Origin: JAPOXR01 sp963662395
GTDB taxonomy: Bacteria > Pseudomonadota > Alphaproteobacteria > Rhodobacterales > Rhodobacteraceae
Direction: 5' to 3'
NCBI GenBank assembly: GCA_963662395.1
Contig: OY759511.1
Coordinates: forward strand, 4,278,001 to 4,342,000
DNA length: 64,000 bases
This document shows positions 1-9,275 of this stretch, piece by piece. The translations under genes and the position numbers were made by a program. The notes below the pieces were generated by a model, which was given only the letters and a program-made list of their open reading frames with translations, was not told where the DNA came from and made no database searches. Within the stretch, counting starts at the first letter, position 1. Every line of letters begins with the position of its first letter.

Positions 1-413
1 GGGTAGTCCTCGTCCTCGATCAGATACGCGTTGTGGGCACGATTCCGGCCCACTTGGTCGAGAAGCCTAGATCCCGTGGGATCACCCGCGAAGGCGCGAA
101 AGCCGAAGGGGTGATCAAGCAGTTGAACCTCCCGAAGCGCCACTTCGACAAACTCACCGATGGCAGATATGCCGGCGGCTGTCGCATGCGCGGTCAGTCC
201 CAGGCCACCACCGTATTCCTCGTCCTCATGTGTCCAGATCCAGACTTCGTCTCCAACGGCAACGGAGGGTGCCCGGTCCCTGGAACCGATGCGACGTGGT
301 CCGGCGTCGGGTATCAACACCGTCCCGCCTTCCCAATCGATGTCATTCCGAGGACGCGCATTTCTGCCCGGGAAGTGCAATTTACCATTCACCTTGAAAA
401 AGAAACGGTTCAC
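1..413 (-). CDS. Hypothetical PUA/EVE-like protein in type I RM operon (3' end beyond window)
   Basis: An open minus-strand frame begins with GTG at 413 and runs off the left edge (about 137 codons visible). Its GTGA start overlaps the TGA stop of the upstream hsdS frame (410-412), so it belongs to the same operon. The N-terminus begins VNRFFFKVNGK. A later stretch with GDEVWIWTHEDEE followed by GGGLGLTAHA resembles the core of PUA/EVE-type nucleic-acid-reading domains ('GD.V.IW...G.GL.A'). That assignment is inference from pattern only. Unlike hsdM and hsdS, the visible part has no internal stop. hsdR is not seen in the window and could lie further left. Confidence 0.5.
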   Translation of the reverse strand, partial: MNRFFFKVNGKLHFPGRNARPRNDIDWEGGTVLIPDAGPRRIGSRDRAPSVAVGDEVWIWTHEDEEYGGGLGLTAHATAAGISAIGEFVEVALREVQLLDHPFGFRAFAGDPTGSRLLDQVGRNRAHNAYLIEDEDY

Positions 414-1621
414 GCCGGAGTCTCCTCTCCGGTCTGATCGAGGTGCCGTTCGGTGCAGCCTTGTCTATTCCATGTGGCGACATCGATTTGACTTGTGACG
501 GCGGCGGTGATCGTTGCCGATCTCGCCTCGCTCAAGAGGCCGATCGACTGTTCCGAAATTCTTGGCTTGCGTTCAAACGCCGGAGAGCGATCAACAGCCA
601 ATTGAAGCCTACGTGAAGGAACGGGAACTTTTTCTTTTCCAAGCCTCCATGTGTTCAGAGGTCTGTTGCGTCCAGCCGATCCTCGTGAAGCTTCATCAAG
701 GAGGAAATCGCCAAGGCCGCTGCGAAACAAGCCTGGAAGATAGGCGGTGTTCATGCCTTGCTTGCCTCTGTAAACTGGATAGCGGTGCGAGACGACACAG
801 CCCTCTTCGTCTTTTGTTGCCAAGGCTACAACTCCTTCCCAAGCAAGTTGGCCGCTCAGGATTAGATCGTCCTCTCGCACGAAGCAAGAACTGGAATCTC
901 CCATGCCTTCTTCGTCAGCAGCGGGTTTCTTGAACGTCCCGCGCCCACGGTTGAACAAACCAAGCCTGACGAGTTCACCATGCTCGGACAAGATCACAGG
1001 GCGCCGAATCCGTCGCACGACATTCTCGAAACGAACTCCAGGAACCATGGGATCAGAAATCGCCTCATCCACGAGAGCGTGAATCCGGCTGGCCGCCAGC
1101 CCTACCAACCTTCGCTTCTTCTCGATCAGCCGGTCGATGCGGGCGGTCTCGCGGTCGAGAAAGTCCGCGATGGATTATTGGGTAACCCGGTCGGGAAGCT
1201 CCAATTCCATCGACAAGAAGGCGTCCGGATACAAGCGAAGTCGGGACTCGATGAATCCTTTCGACCGTGCTCGGAAAACTGACCGCATGTGCTCGGGTCG
1301 CAAGCGATGGTGGATGAATCGCCGATCTGCATATGTTGGGTCGATCTCGTAGACTGCGTATGCCGGGCTCACAATGCCGTCATGGTCGGAGACGCCGTAA
1401 GCTCCCTTCCAAGCGATCATGTAATTCATCACAAAGTCGCCTGCCTTGACCTTGCGATATCCTTCAGGAGATGCAGCAAGGCCTTCCGCAGCATCTACAT
1501 CGAACGCTTCTGAACGAGGCTTCACTCCGCGATACCCGGATACAGAAAGTAGGGTTTCTTCACCATTGGTGGAGAACTCGTTTCGCTCTGGCATGAAAAA
1601 TTTGAACCGCCTGCGGATCAC
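410..1621 (-). pseudogene. hsdS: Type I restriction-modification specificity subunit, broken by in-frame TAA
   Basis: DNA-recognition subunit that would direct the HsdM/HsdR complex. The first target-recognition domain (GTG start at 1621, 148 codons, LLSVSGYRGV, VKAGDFVMNYMIAWKGAYG) ends LPDRVTQ and hits TAA at 1175-1177. The same frame then continues with the central helix (SIADFLDRETARIDRLIEKK) and the second recognition domain (FVREDDLILSGQLAWEG, VVSHRYPVYRG), with the C-terminal helix SEARSATITAAVTSQIDV, to the TGA at 410-412. The total of about 404 codons is normal for HsdS, so one substitution (CAA or GAA to TAA) explains the break. The second half could restart from GTG near 1108 as a half-subunit lacking most of the central helix. 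Follows the Abi_2 gene. Confidence 0.88.
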
Positions 1622-1695
1622 GCTGCCACTTCCTGCAGAAACACTGTGATCTCAGTTTCGAACGCCTTCGGCGCGTGGACGACTACGCCTGCCAT
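1618..1695 (-). CDS. Possible 25-codon coupling ORF between abi and hsdS
   Basis: ATG at 1695 lies 2 bases after the TGA of the Abi_2 gene, behind a purine-rich GGAGG-type ribosome-binding site. The 25-codon frame begins MAGVVVHAPK, ends LQEVAA, and stops with TGA at 1618-1620, overlapping the GTG of hsdS as GTGA. It may be a small translational-coupling peptide. Alternatively it is the original hsdS N-terminus separated by a frameshift, since HsdS proteins usually carry a few more residues before the first recognition domain. I cannot decide from sequence alone. Confidence 0.35.
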   Translation of the reverse strand: MAGVVVHAPKAFETEITVFLQEVAA

Positions 1696-1697
1696 TT

Positions 1698-2600
1698 TCA
1701 CACCCTCCACGCTTGTCTGGTCCGCCAGTCAACCGGAAAGCCCATACTTGCCGGATCCGCTAACGGGCAGTTGTCGATCAGCGTGACCAAGCCGTTCTTC
1801 CATTCGTTGTCGAGCGCGATCAACGCCAGCAGGTAATCGAGCAAAACTAAGGAATTGTGCAGACACCGGGCATCGGCGCCGCGCATGGCAACGCGTAAAT
1901 TTGCCGGAATTTCGGGTGCTGTCATTGTCACCGTGAAGCGCTTGTTCCAAAGGCGGCCATGGTGAGCGCAGATGTTGCGCACATGGCTGGTGTGGTGCGC
2001 AATGGACGCGAGAACTTTCTCGTCCAGACCAAAGGGTTTAGCTATGGCCTGTCGCTCTGCACGAAGTTTCAGATCGCTGTAGAACTTTGACAACAGCCCA
2101 AATGACATGACCTCGGCCGCCATCCACACAGGGGGAAGCTCGGGGCATGTATACTTCGTCCGATAGTGAACCTTGAACGTGTCGCGGGACCGTTTGAACT
2201 GGTTGGTCAGGTCAGCAACAGCCGTTGCGTGAGGTGCGATTTGCGCACAATGCCCCTGTTCCAGATAGCCGTGTGGCCCGTGGTTCATCGCCATGTGATG
2301 TGCCCATTGTGCCCGAATGGCGACCTCGACGCGTTCAATTGCATCGAGCACCAACAAACGGAGTTCTCGATCAAAGATGTAGAGTTCCAGCACATCTTCG
2401 AAGGTTGTCCCTTTGCGGAAGGCATGATCACCGTTACCAGCGGCAGGCACCTCGAAGGTTAACCAGTAGGCTCTGAGCCGATAGTAGGAGATGAATTGCA
2501 GGAAGTGCTGAGCAAGCGTTTCATCTTCGACGGCCATACCGCGACGTTTCAGCAGTTCAATTTGATCCGTTATGGATACACCAGGCTTTTCAAACTTCAT
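1698..2600 (-). CDS. Abi_2 (AbiD/AbiF-like) abortive-infection protein with HEPN motif
   Basis: About 300 residues; I chose the ATG at 2600 (MKFEKPGVSITDQIELLKRRG), which matches the usual start of the family, rather than upstream in-frame codons. The protein is alpha-helical and typical of Abi_2: FLQFISYYRLRAYW near residue 35 and the family-specific HVRNICAHHGRLWN near 207-219. R208 to H213 form an Rx4H motif of the kind used by HEPN RNases, so an RNA-cleaving suicide function is plausible but inferred. It sits inside the hsdM-hsdS operon with no stop or frameshift, although both flanking RM genes are broken. Abi_2 genes are known passengers of type I RM operons. Confidence 0.85.
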   Translation of the reverse strand: MKFEKPGVSITDQIELLKRRGMAVEDETLAQHFLQFISYYRLRAYWLTFEVPAAGNGDHAFRKGTTFEDVLELYIFDRELRLLVLDAIERVEVAIRAQWAHHMAMNHGPHGYLEQGHCAQIAPHATAVADLTNQFKRSRDTFKVHYRTKYTCPELPPVWMAAEVMSFGLLSKFYSDLKLRAERQAIAKPFGLDEKVLASIAHHTSHVRNICAHHGRLWNKRFTVTMTAPEIPANLRVAMRGADARCLHNSLVLLDYLLALIALDNEWKNGLVTLIDNCPLADPASMGFPVDWRTRQAWRV

Positions 2601-2765
2601 GCGACAACTCCGTTCCACAAACGCGTTGCCCCAAAACAAGTAACCCGCCGGGGTGCGCAGTACGAAACCGGGGTTCCGTCCGAGGCGTAGCGGGTCTTGT
2701 TGCCTGAATATATAGGGTGAGATTCCTACCAAAGCAATAGGAAAGCGAACGGTCGATGAAGGAAA

Positions 2766-4778
2766 TCACGCTGTCACCTCCTTCGGAAGTCCTGCGATCT
2801 CCGCTCCAAGCGCCTTCAACTCCGTGTCAATTTCCTCAAGCGGGCGCGGCGGCACGTATTGGTAGAAATAGCGGTTGAAGTCGATCTCGTAGCCGGCACG
2901 GCCGACCTGATTGTCACGGGCGTCGGTGTGGCCCTCATCGACCCAGGCGTCGGGCACGAAGGGCAGGACCTCGCGCTTCATGTACTCGCGCCAGTCCTCG
3001 GCCAGAGGCACAAGCTCGTGGTCGCGCAGGTCGGTGTCTGGTTCGGGATTGCCGTCCCTGTCGGTGCAGATGTCGGCCTTGTCATCCCGCTCGGACAGCG
3101 CAGCCAGGATCGCCTTCCTCACCGGCGCTCTGATCTTCAATCCTGCGGACTTCAGCGCCTCTGATACGGCTTGGTCGAAGACCTTTCGGTTGGTGAAGAC
3201 CGCGTCGCCGATGAACCTCCGCACCGCCTCAATGGCAGTCTTGTCGGCTTCGTCCTGTCGCGCATAGGCCTTCTGGTCGCCCAAGCGGTCAAGCCTTTCG
3301 GCGTCGACCCGGAAATTCAATTTCAGCGGGCGCTCGACACGGATTTCGCGGTAGCCGAAGTCGGTGATGTCGAAGAACCTCGAGACTTCGCCCTCACCCT
3401 CGCCGTCAAGGAAGCCGGCCTAGATGCGCACGATCTCTGCGCGCGCCTTCTCGGGGATTTCGCGACGCTTGCTGCCCAGGGACTTGCGCACGGGCCTCCA
3501 GAAACGCTCGCCGCTGGCATCGATCAGTTGCACCCTGCCACGCCTGCTATCTGGCTTGCGGTTGGTCAGGAGCCAGACATGGGTCTGGATGCCGGTGTTG
3601 TAGAAGAGGTCGGTGGGCAGGGCGACGATGGCCTCGACCCAGCCGTTCTCCAGCATCCAGCGGCGGATCTCGCTCTCGCCCGATCCTGCGCCGCCCGTGA
3701 AGAGCGGCGAGCCGTTCATCACGATGCCGATGCGCGAGCCGGCCTCGTCGTCGCGCATCTTGGAGATCATGTGCTGGAGGAAGAGGAGTTGGCCGTCGGA
3801 GACGCGGGGCGTTCCCGTCCCGAAACGGCCGTTGAAACCGATGTTCCCGGCCTCCGCCTGGATCGGTTCCCGGTATTTCTTCCAGTCCACGCCAAAGGGA
3901 GGATTGGAGAGAATGCAGTGAAATTTCCTCTCCGCATGGGCGTCCTGCGTGAGCGTGTTGCCGAAGGCGATCAGCTCGGGGTCGTGACCCGTCACGAGCA
4001 TGTCGGACTTGCAGAGGCCGAAGGATTCGCCGTTGATCTCCTGGCCGAAGAGTTCGACCCGGATTCCGGGGTTGAAGTCCTTCAGTGCCTCTTCGGTCAA
4101 CGACAGCATCCCGCCGGTGCCGCAGGCAGGGTCATAGACCTGGCGGATGATGCCGCGACCGGTGAGCTTTTCGTCGTCGTTGGCAATCAGCAGGTCGACG
4201 ATGAGGCGGATCACCTCGCGAGGGGTGAAATGCTCCCCTGCCGTCTCGTTCGAGATTCCCGAGAGGCGGCGAATCATCTCCTCGAAGAGATGGCCCATTT
4301 CCAGGTTGCTCAGCCTGTCCGGGTGCAGGTCGATCTGCACGAAGCGTTCGAACACGTTCCACAGGATGCCGCTCTCGTTCAACCGTTTCAACTGCTCGGT
4401 GAAAAGGAACTTGTCGAGAAAGATGTCGCGGACGTTTCCCGAGAACTGCATGATGTAGTCGACGAGGTTGTCATGAAGCTGCCCCGGACCCTGGCCGTGC
4501 AGGGTCGCGAAGGTGAATCGTGACAGGTTGCAGACCTTGACGTTGCCGCCAACCGCACCGAAAGGCACCATGTCACGCGTTGCGTCGTCGACGCCGTCCG
4601 GCAGTTCGCCCGCCGCGCCCAGGACGCCGTCCTTGCTGGCTTCAAGGATGCAGTCGAGGCGACGCAGGACCACAAAGGGCAGGATGACCTTTCCATACTC
4701 CGACTGCTTGAAGTCGCCGCGCAGGATCTCGGTGATCGACCAGACGAAAGACCCCAGCGACCTGATGTCATTGCTCAT
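2766..4778 (-). pseudogene. hsdM: Type I restriction-modification methyltransferase subunit, broken by in-frame TAG
   Basis: N6-adenine methyltransferase subunit of a type I RM system. ATG at 4778 (MSNDIRSLGSFVWSITEILRG) begins the HsdM N-terminal helical domain. The SAM motif (YDPACGTGGMLS) and catalytic NPPFGVDW motif follow in order. At codon 453 (3420-3422) the frame reads ...AEIVRI-TAG-AGFLDGEGEGE..., where homologues have tyrosine. After the stop the same frame continues for about 218 more codons with typical HsdM C-terminal sequence (YREIRVERPLKLNFR, AGYEIDFNRYFYQYVPPRPLEEID). One TAC or TAT to TAG change therefore removes the C-terminal third. TAG is a normal stop here (irr, fabA and the rhomboid end in TAG), so recoding is unlikely. 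Confidence 0.9.
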
Positions 4779-5025
4779 GAAATGCTGACAGCCCCCTGTT
4801 GTCATTATTTTCGTGGGGCTTCCCCGCCAAGGCTTGGTCGCAAGCTGGCATGAGGATTCGGCGGAATCCAAGACGGTGTGCTTGCCGGTCCACTGCACTC
4901 GTCTCGACCACGGATTGGTCGTCTTCCAGCAACAGTCTGAACCGGCAAGGGCCGTCGGCCGAAGAATCAAAGCAAGATGCATCGCGCGGGCTCGTGCCGT
5001 CCGGAACGTCGAACGTTCCTCCCGT

Positions 5026-5190
5026 CACGGCGGTGGACAACCTGCGGATCGTCGACGCCGTCTTCTGGGGGGTCCGGGACCGAAACACCTCGCGACCATA
5101 TGGAGTGTTGGGGCGACTGGCGCCGTTCCGTCAAGCGATTCAACCGCCGGGCACCTTCAAACGTGTGTTCAATTCCTTGCCGGAAAAGAC
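5026..5190 (+). pseudogene. IS5-family transposase N-terminal fragment (relic)
   Basis: A short stretch of one plus-strand frame reads AVDNLRIVDAVFW and then YGVLGRLAPFRQAIQ with FKRVFNSL. It resembles the helix-rich N-terminal domain of IS5/IS427-type transposases ('VD.R.i.dailwvLr...' then 'yGp..t.y.RF.rW...g.w..vF..L'). The middle is disrupted and there is no catalytic domain. It lies between the hsdM start and the OLD nuclease gene. No other gene is visible in 4779-5441. The assignment rests on pattern only. Confidence 0.33.
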
Positions 5191-5441
5191 CAATTGGGTG
5201 ATGCTCCCCTGACCTCTCAAGTCGGATCCTTCCTGAAAAAATGCATTGTATGGCACCGGAAAATTGCATCCGCTGGACGGTTAGGATGGATGAAACAGCG
5301 CGATAAAGCCGGTGCCTGGCAAGGTCCTTGAGAATGAGTTGCACGAGTTTCAGGAGTGGTGCAGGACCAGCTTGGCTCACTGCCTTTGGATCGTGACTCG
5401 GTGCGGACTGGGTGCGGCATCATCCGAATCCAGGGGGAACG

Positions 5442-7193
5442 ATGGCAAGCAAATACTACGACGGCGCAGCCCGGAACGACACGGTTGGACCATTGCGTCC
5501 TCGGCTGCTCTTCAAGACGATCACGTTCTCTGACGGGACCAAACTGGCGCTGGATGAGGATGACATCGTCGTGTTCGTTGGACCCGAACATCGCAGGAAA
5601 GAGTGCCGCGCTGCGTGAACTGGAAGCTTGGGTTGCGAGGTCTACGCCCGGACTTGTCGTGAAGCATGCTGAACTGCACAAGGAAGGAACCCCGGAAGAC
5701 TTGAGAGCATATCTGGAGACCAATGCGCAGAAGAGCGGCGACAGTGCAAACCTCCACTACGGTGGGATCGGGTACAATATCCACCACTCCCATCTCCAGT
5801 GCCTTGACGAGCCGGCTGACCGGCACCTGGTGGCACCGTTCTTCACCAAGCGTTTGGCCACGGAAGGCCGGATAACGGATTCGAACGCAGCACCGACCCT
5901 CGCGCTCTTCCATGAACCACCGACCCACCCGATCCATTTGCTGCTGATGGACGAAGACCTTTCAAAGGACATCAGCGAGAAATTCAGACATGCGTTCGGC
6001 AAGGAGCTGATTCCGTTCCGCGCAGGCGGCAGCCAGTTCCCGTTGTATGTTGGTAAAAAGCCAATGGTGCCTGATGGGAAGGACGAGCTCTCCAATGAGT
6101 TTGTCGAGGCTTTGCAGGCTTCGAGCAGCCTGCTCGAGACACAGGGCGACGGGATGCGCAGCTTCGCCGCGGTCACGCTTCACGTGCTGGCAGGGCGCAC
6201 CCATTCAATCCAGTTCCTTGATGAGCCGGAGGCGTTCCTTCATCCACCCCAAGCGAGACTCCTTGGCCGCCACATCGCGGAGAACAAAGTGGGGAACTCC
6301 CAACTCTTCATAGCCACACACAGCACGGATGCCCTGGAGGGATTGATTGAAGGCGGTTCAGACAGGGTTCGCATCGTCCGTCTGCGTCGCGAGGGGGATG
6401 TCAACCACGTCAAGGAACTGAGCAAGGAACGGACGAAGTCAGTAGCAAAAGACACTCTCCCACGCTTTTCGCGTGTCTTCGACGGAATTTTCTTCGAACA
6501 TGTCTTTATCTGCGAGGCGGATGCCGATTGCATGTTCTACCAGTCCGTCCTGGGCCTTCCATCAATCTCAGGTGACCGCCGTCCGGACGCACTCTTCGTC
6601 CACGCAACTGGCAAGCATCGAATGGCCCAGATCGCTGATACGCTCAGGTCGCTTGACGTGCCTGTTTCCGTCATTGCCGATATCGATATCCTCAATGAAG
6701 AAGGGACATTCAGGACCCTGTTCGAGAAGCTGGGCGGGAATTGGGAAGAAGTGCAGACACACTGGAAAGCTGTCCGTGATGCAGTAGTCAATCAACAACC
6801 ACCCCGCAACGCAGAGCAGGTTGTGGACCTTATTCAAAGTGAGCTCGAAGGCATTGCCGGGAAGGAGGACTTCCCAAGGAACAGGAACGCACAATCAGGC
6901 GGGTCTTCAAGGACGCTTCACGCTGGGGCGCCATGAAAGGCAGCGAGCGAAGCGCTCTTCCGCCCGGCGAGGCGACAAGGCACTTCGACGAACTGTGCGG
7001 GAAGTGTATCAACCATCGGCTTTGGATTGTGCAGGTTGGAGAGCTTGAAGGTTTTTGCCGGAGCGTAGGTTCCCATGGCCCAGGATTCGTCGAGAAGGTT
7101 TTGGAAGAACGCGACATAGGAGCGGACCCCGAACTGCAGGAAGCCCGTGATTTCGTGAAGCAGGTCTGGGAGAATGCCAAACCCTTGTTGTGA
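5442..7193 (+). pseudogene. OLD-family AAA ATPase/TOPRIM nuclease with two frameshifts
   Basis: ATG at 5442 (MASKYYDGAARND) follows AGGGGGAACG. The N-terminal frame reads to VVFVGP and meets an extra G at 5586 inside the Walker A motif; removing it gives GPNIAGKSAALREL. The second frame carries most of the protein: FLDEPEAFLHPPQARLLGRH (Walker B region), QLFIATHSTDAL, the TOPRIM glutamate (FICEADADCMFYQ) and TOPRIM DxD (IADIDIL). Near 6875, in a CCC run, one base is missing; the C-terminus (VGELEGFCRSVGSHGPGFV) returns to the first frame. Repaired, about 583 residues, the size of OLD/Gabija-A-like defence nucleases. The lesions cancel in net frame, but everything between them is shifted. Both touch CCC runs, so sequencing error must be excluded. 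Confidence 0.85.
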
Positions 7194-7402
7194 CGGTCCA
7201 GAGGTGGAAGACAGGTGACATGGCCCGCTAGACCGGTTGCTCCAACTCATGACTGTCAGCCTGAATGCCGCGGCAATCATGTGGGACCCTTCGAACGCCG
7301 AATTCGGCCGGGCACACTGTCCGGCTGCCCGGACGTTCCCAGGTGACCCAGCCTCGGTCGAATCCGTATGGTTGCCCCGATGAAAGCACGGACACCCCCT
7401 TG

Positions 7403-7477
7403 GTCGCCACCGTCACCTCCCTGACATCGGCCACTGTCACGACCCGCTACTTCGAGCGGGACGGCTACTACGCGAAG
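7403..7477 (+). pseudogene. Possible MobF (TrwC/TraI) relaxase N-terminal crumb
   Basis: Twenty-five codons reading VATVTSLTSATVTTRYFERD and then GYYAK resemble the extreme N-terminus of TrwC-type conjugative relaxases ('MVATVTALTSA...YYE.DGYYAK'). After this the homology ends, apparently by frameshift or deletion. The remainder of the gap between the OLD pseudogene and the next gene (7194-7858) shows no gene I can support. Confidence 0.33.
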
Positions 7478-7858
7478 CCCGGGTGCAGTCTCCGACAGCG
7501 AGCGTCGCCTTCAGCCAGTCAGCCGTCTCGTCGGTATAGTGTCGGAGACCGATTCTCATGGAGACGGATTTGCCGTCGGAAGTCATTTCCTTGAAGTGGC
7601 AGTGTTGGGGTTAGTTGAAGGGTTCAGGGCCCCGCAGACGGGGGTTGGGAGCGAGGCGCGGTCTTTGTCGACAGTGTCTTGTCGGTCGCAGTGCCATCGA
7701 AACCGGTGAGCCGTGGAGGTTGGATCAGGTCGTCCGCACAGGTCTTCATGCCGTCATGCCGCCGGGACCGCTTCGCGGTTGCAATCGGAGGCCGGACCGG
7801 TTTTTCTGGGCGCATGTGCACCGGCCGTACTGCTGCCGGGTCTGATTCGGAGTTCACG

Positions 7859-8335
7859 ATGGAAATTTCCGGCAGCAGAATAATCGCTGCGCCCCGCCAC
7901 GAGGTCTGGATGTCACTCAATGATCCCGACATCCTTCGCCAGTGCATTCCCGGTTGCCAGGAGATGACCGGTTCGACCGGGGAGGGTTTCGAGGCGGTGG
8001 TGACCCAGAAGGTGGGGCCGGTGAAGGCAACCTTCAGGGGCACCGTCACGATTTCCGACCTGGTCGAGGCCGAGAGCTACACCATTTCCGGTGAAGGCAA
8101 GGGCGGTGTGGCCGGATTCGCCAAGGGGTCGGCCAGGGTGACGCTGGCCGATGTGCAGGAGGGAACCGAGCTCAGCTACGAGGTGGATGCCAGGGTTGGC
8201 GGCAAGATTGCCCAGCTCGGCTCCCGGCTGATCACCGGCACGGCAAGGAAATTCGCCGACCGGTTCTTCTCGGCATTCCAGGCGGCGGTCGAGGGCGAAG
8301 ACGAACAGACCACCGATGGCGGGGCCGGGACATGA
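7859..8335 (+). CDS. CoxG-like SRPBCC-domain protein (CO dehydrogenase subunit G family)
   Basis: 158 residues from ATG at 7859, preceded by GGAG at 7848-7851. The frame is open upstream but shows no family sequence there. The start MEISGSRIIAAPRHEVWMSL and the core LRQCIPGCQEMTG...KVGPVKATFRGTVTI are characteristic of the CoxG family, which has an SRPBCC/START-like ligand-binding fold. In aerobic CO dehydrogenase clusters CoxG is an accessory protein for membrane recruitment of the enzyme; stand-alone copies such as this one have no settled function. No coxS, coxM or coxL lies nearby, so a CO role is not supported. It converges with the aminotransferase gene that ends at 8362. Confidence 0.85.
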   Translation: MEISGSRIIAAPRHEVWMSLNDPDILRQCIPGCQEMTGSTGEGFEAVVTQKVGPVKATFRGTVTISDLVEAESYTISGEGKGGVAGFAKGSARVTLADVQEGTELSYEVDARVGGKIAQLGSRLITGTARKFADRFFSAFQAAVEGEDEQTTDGGAGT

Positions 8336-8361
8336 TCTCCGGAGACAGGTCCGGCAATGGA

Positions 8362-9228
8362 TCAGGCACCGTCCGGCCTGGCCCATCTCCAGTAGAGCTC
8401 CAGTGCCCGGTCAGCGACCGGTCCGCGCTGATAGCGGGTGTCATCGAATCTCGACACCGGCGTGACTTTCGACATGTTGCCCGTGAGGAATACCTCGCTG
8501 GCTGACCGGAAGTCGTCGAAGCGCAACGTGGTCTCATGGACTTGGAATCCGTCGGTCCTGAGTAGCCCGATGATGCGGGACCGGGTTATCCCCGACAGGA
8601 AGGTGCCGTTGGCGGCAGGGGTGAAGACTTCACCATCCCTTGTCATGAACACGTTGGCGGTTGCGGTCTCGGCGACATTCCCCAGCGCGTCGGCGACCAG
8701 GGCATTGTCGAAACCCTTGTCACTGGCCTCGCGCAGCATGCGGGCATTGTTGGGGTACAGGCAACCTGCCTTGGCATTGACCACCGCCGAGGCGAGAATC
8801 GGCCGCTGGAAGCGGGTGGTGGTCAGGGTTACCGGCCGCACCCGGGCCGGCAGGGGCAATTCCTCGAGGCAGATGCAGAAACCGGTCTCCCCCCTCTTGG
8901 CAACCACCGCCAGGTGGTTGCCGGCCAGCGCCCAGTACATCGGCCGGATATAGATTTCGGCATCGGCCGGATAGAGTTTCAGCCCGTCCCACACGATCTC
9001 GGCGATCTCCTCTGCCGAGTGGGTCGGCGTGATGCACATGGCATCGGCCGAATCATTCAGCCTCTGGCAATGAAGCAGCAGGTCGGGTGATACCCCCCTG
9101 GCAAATCGTGCGCCGTCGAAGACGGTGGTGCCAAGCCAGGATCCGTGATCGGCAGCCCGCATCACCAGGGCATCGCCCTCGTGCCAGCTTCCCTCCCAAT
9201 AGGTACGGATATTGATGCCGGTTGCCAT
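8362..9228 (-). CDS. Class IV PLP aminotransferase, branched-chain aminotransferase-like
   Basis: 288 residues. Fold-type IV features: N-terminal substrate domain (WLGTTVFDGARFARG near 31-45), then SAVVNAKAGCLYPNNARML, in which K153 is the expected Schiff-base lysine. ETATANVFMTRDGEVFTPA follows, with the PLP-phosphate-binding FLSGITRSRII. Branched-chain aminotransferases interconvert leucine, isoleucine and valine with their 2-oxo acids. D-amino-acid transaminases and aminodeoxychorismate lyases share the fold, so the substrate is inferred. ATG at 9228 is preceded by CAGGAGAGCAGCAAC. It lies 47 bp downstream of trpS on the same strand and may be co-transcribed. Confidence 0.82.
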   Translation of the reverse strand: MATGINIRTYWEGSWHEGDALVMRAADHGSWLGTTVFDGARFARGVSPDLLLHCQRLNDSADAMCITPTHSAEEIAEIVWDGLKLYPADAEIYIRPMYWALAGNHLAVVAKRGETGFCICLEELPLPARVRPVTLTTTRFQRPILASAVVNAKAGCLYPNNARMLREASDKGFDNALVADALGNVAETATANVFMTRDGEVFTPAANGTFLSGITRSRIIGLLRTDGFQVHETTLRFDDFRSASEVFLTGNMSKVTPVSRFDDTRYQRGPVADRALELYWRWARPDGA

Positions 9229-9275
9229 GTTGCTGCTCTCCTGCCCGTTTTTGTTGGTGATGGCTGACTGCTGCC

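Noticed and set aside
1175..3422. Stop-codon recoding (TAG or TAA read as sense) to rescue hsdM and hsdS
   Set aside because: TAG ends fabA, irr and the rhomboid gene at the expected length, and two different stop codons would both need to be recoded. Ordinary nonsense mutation is simpler.
3171..4523. 450-codon plus-strand open frame
   Set aside because: Lies entirely antisense to hsdM, with low-complexity composition typical of a GC-rich shadow frame.
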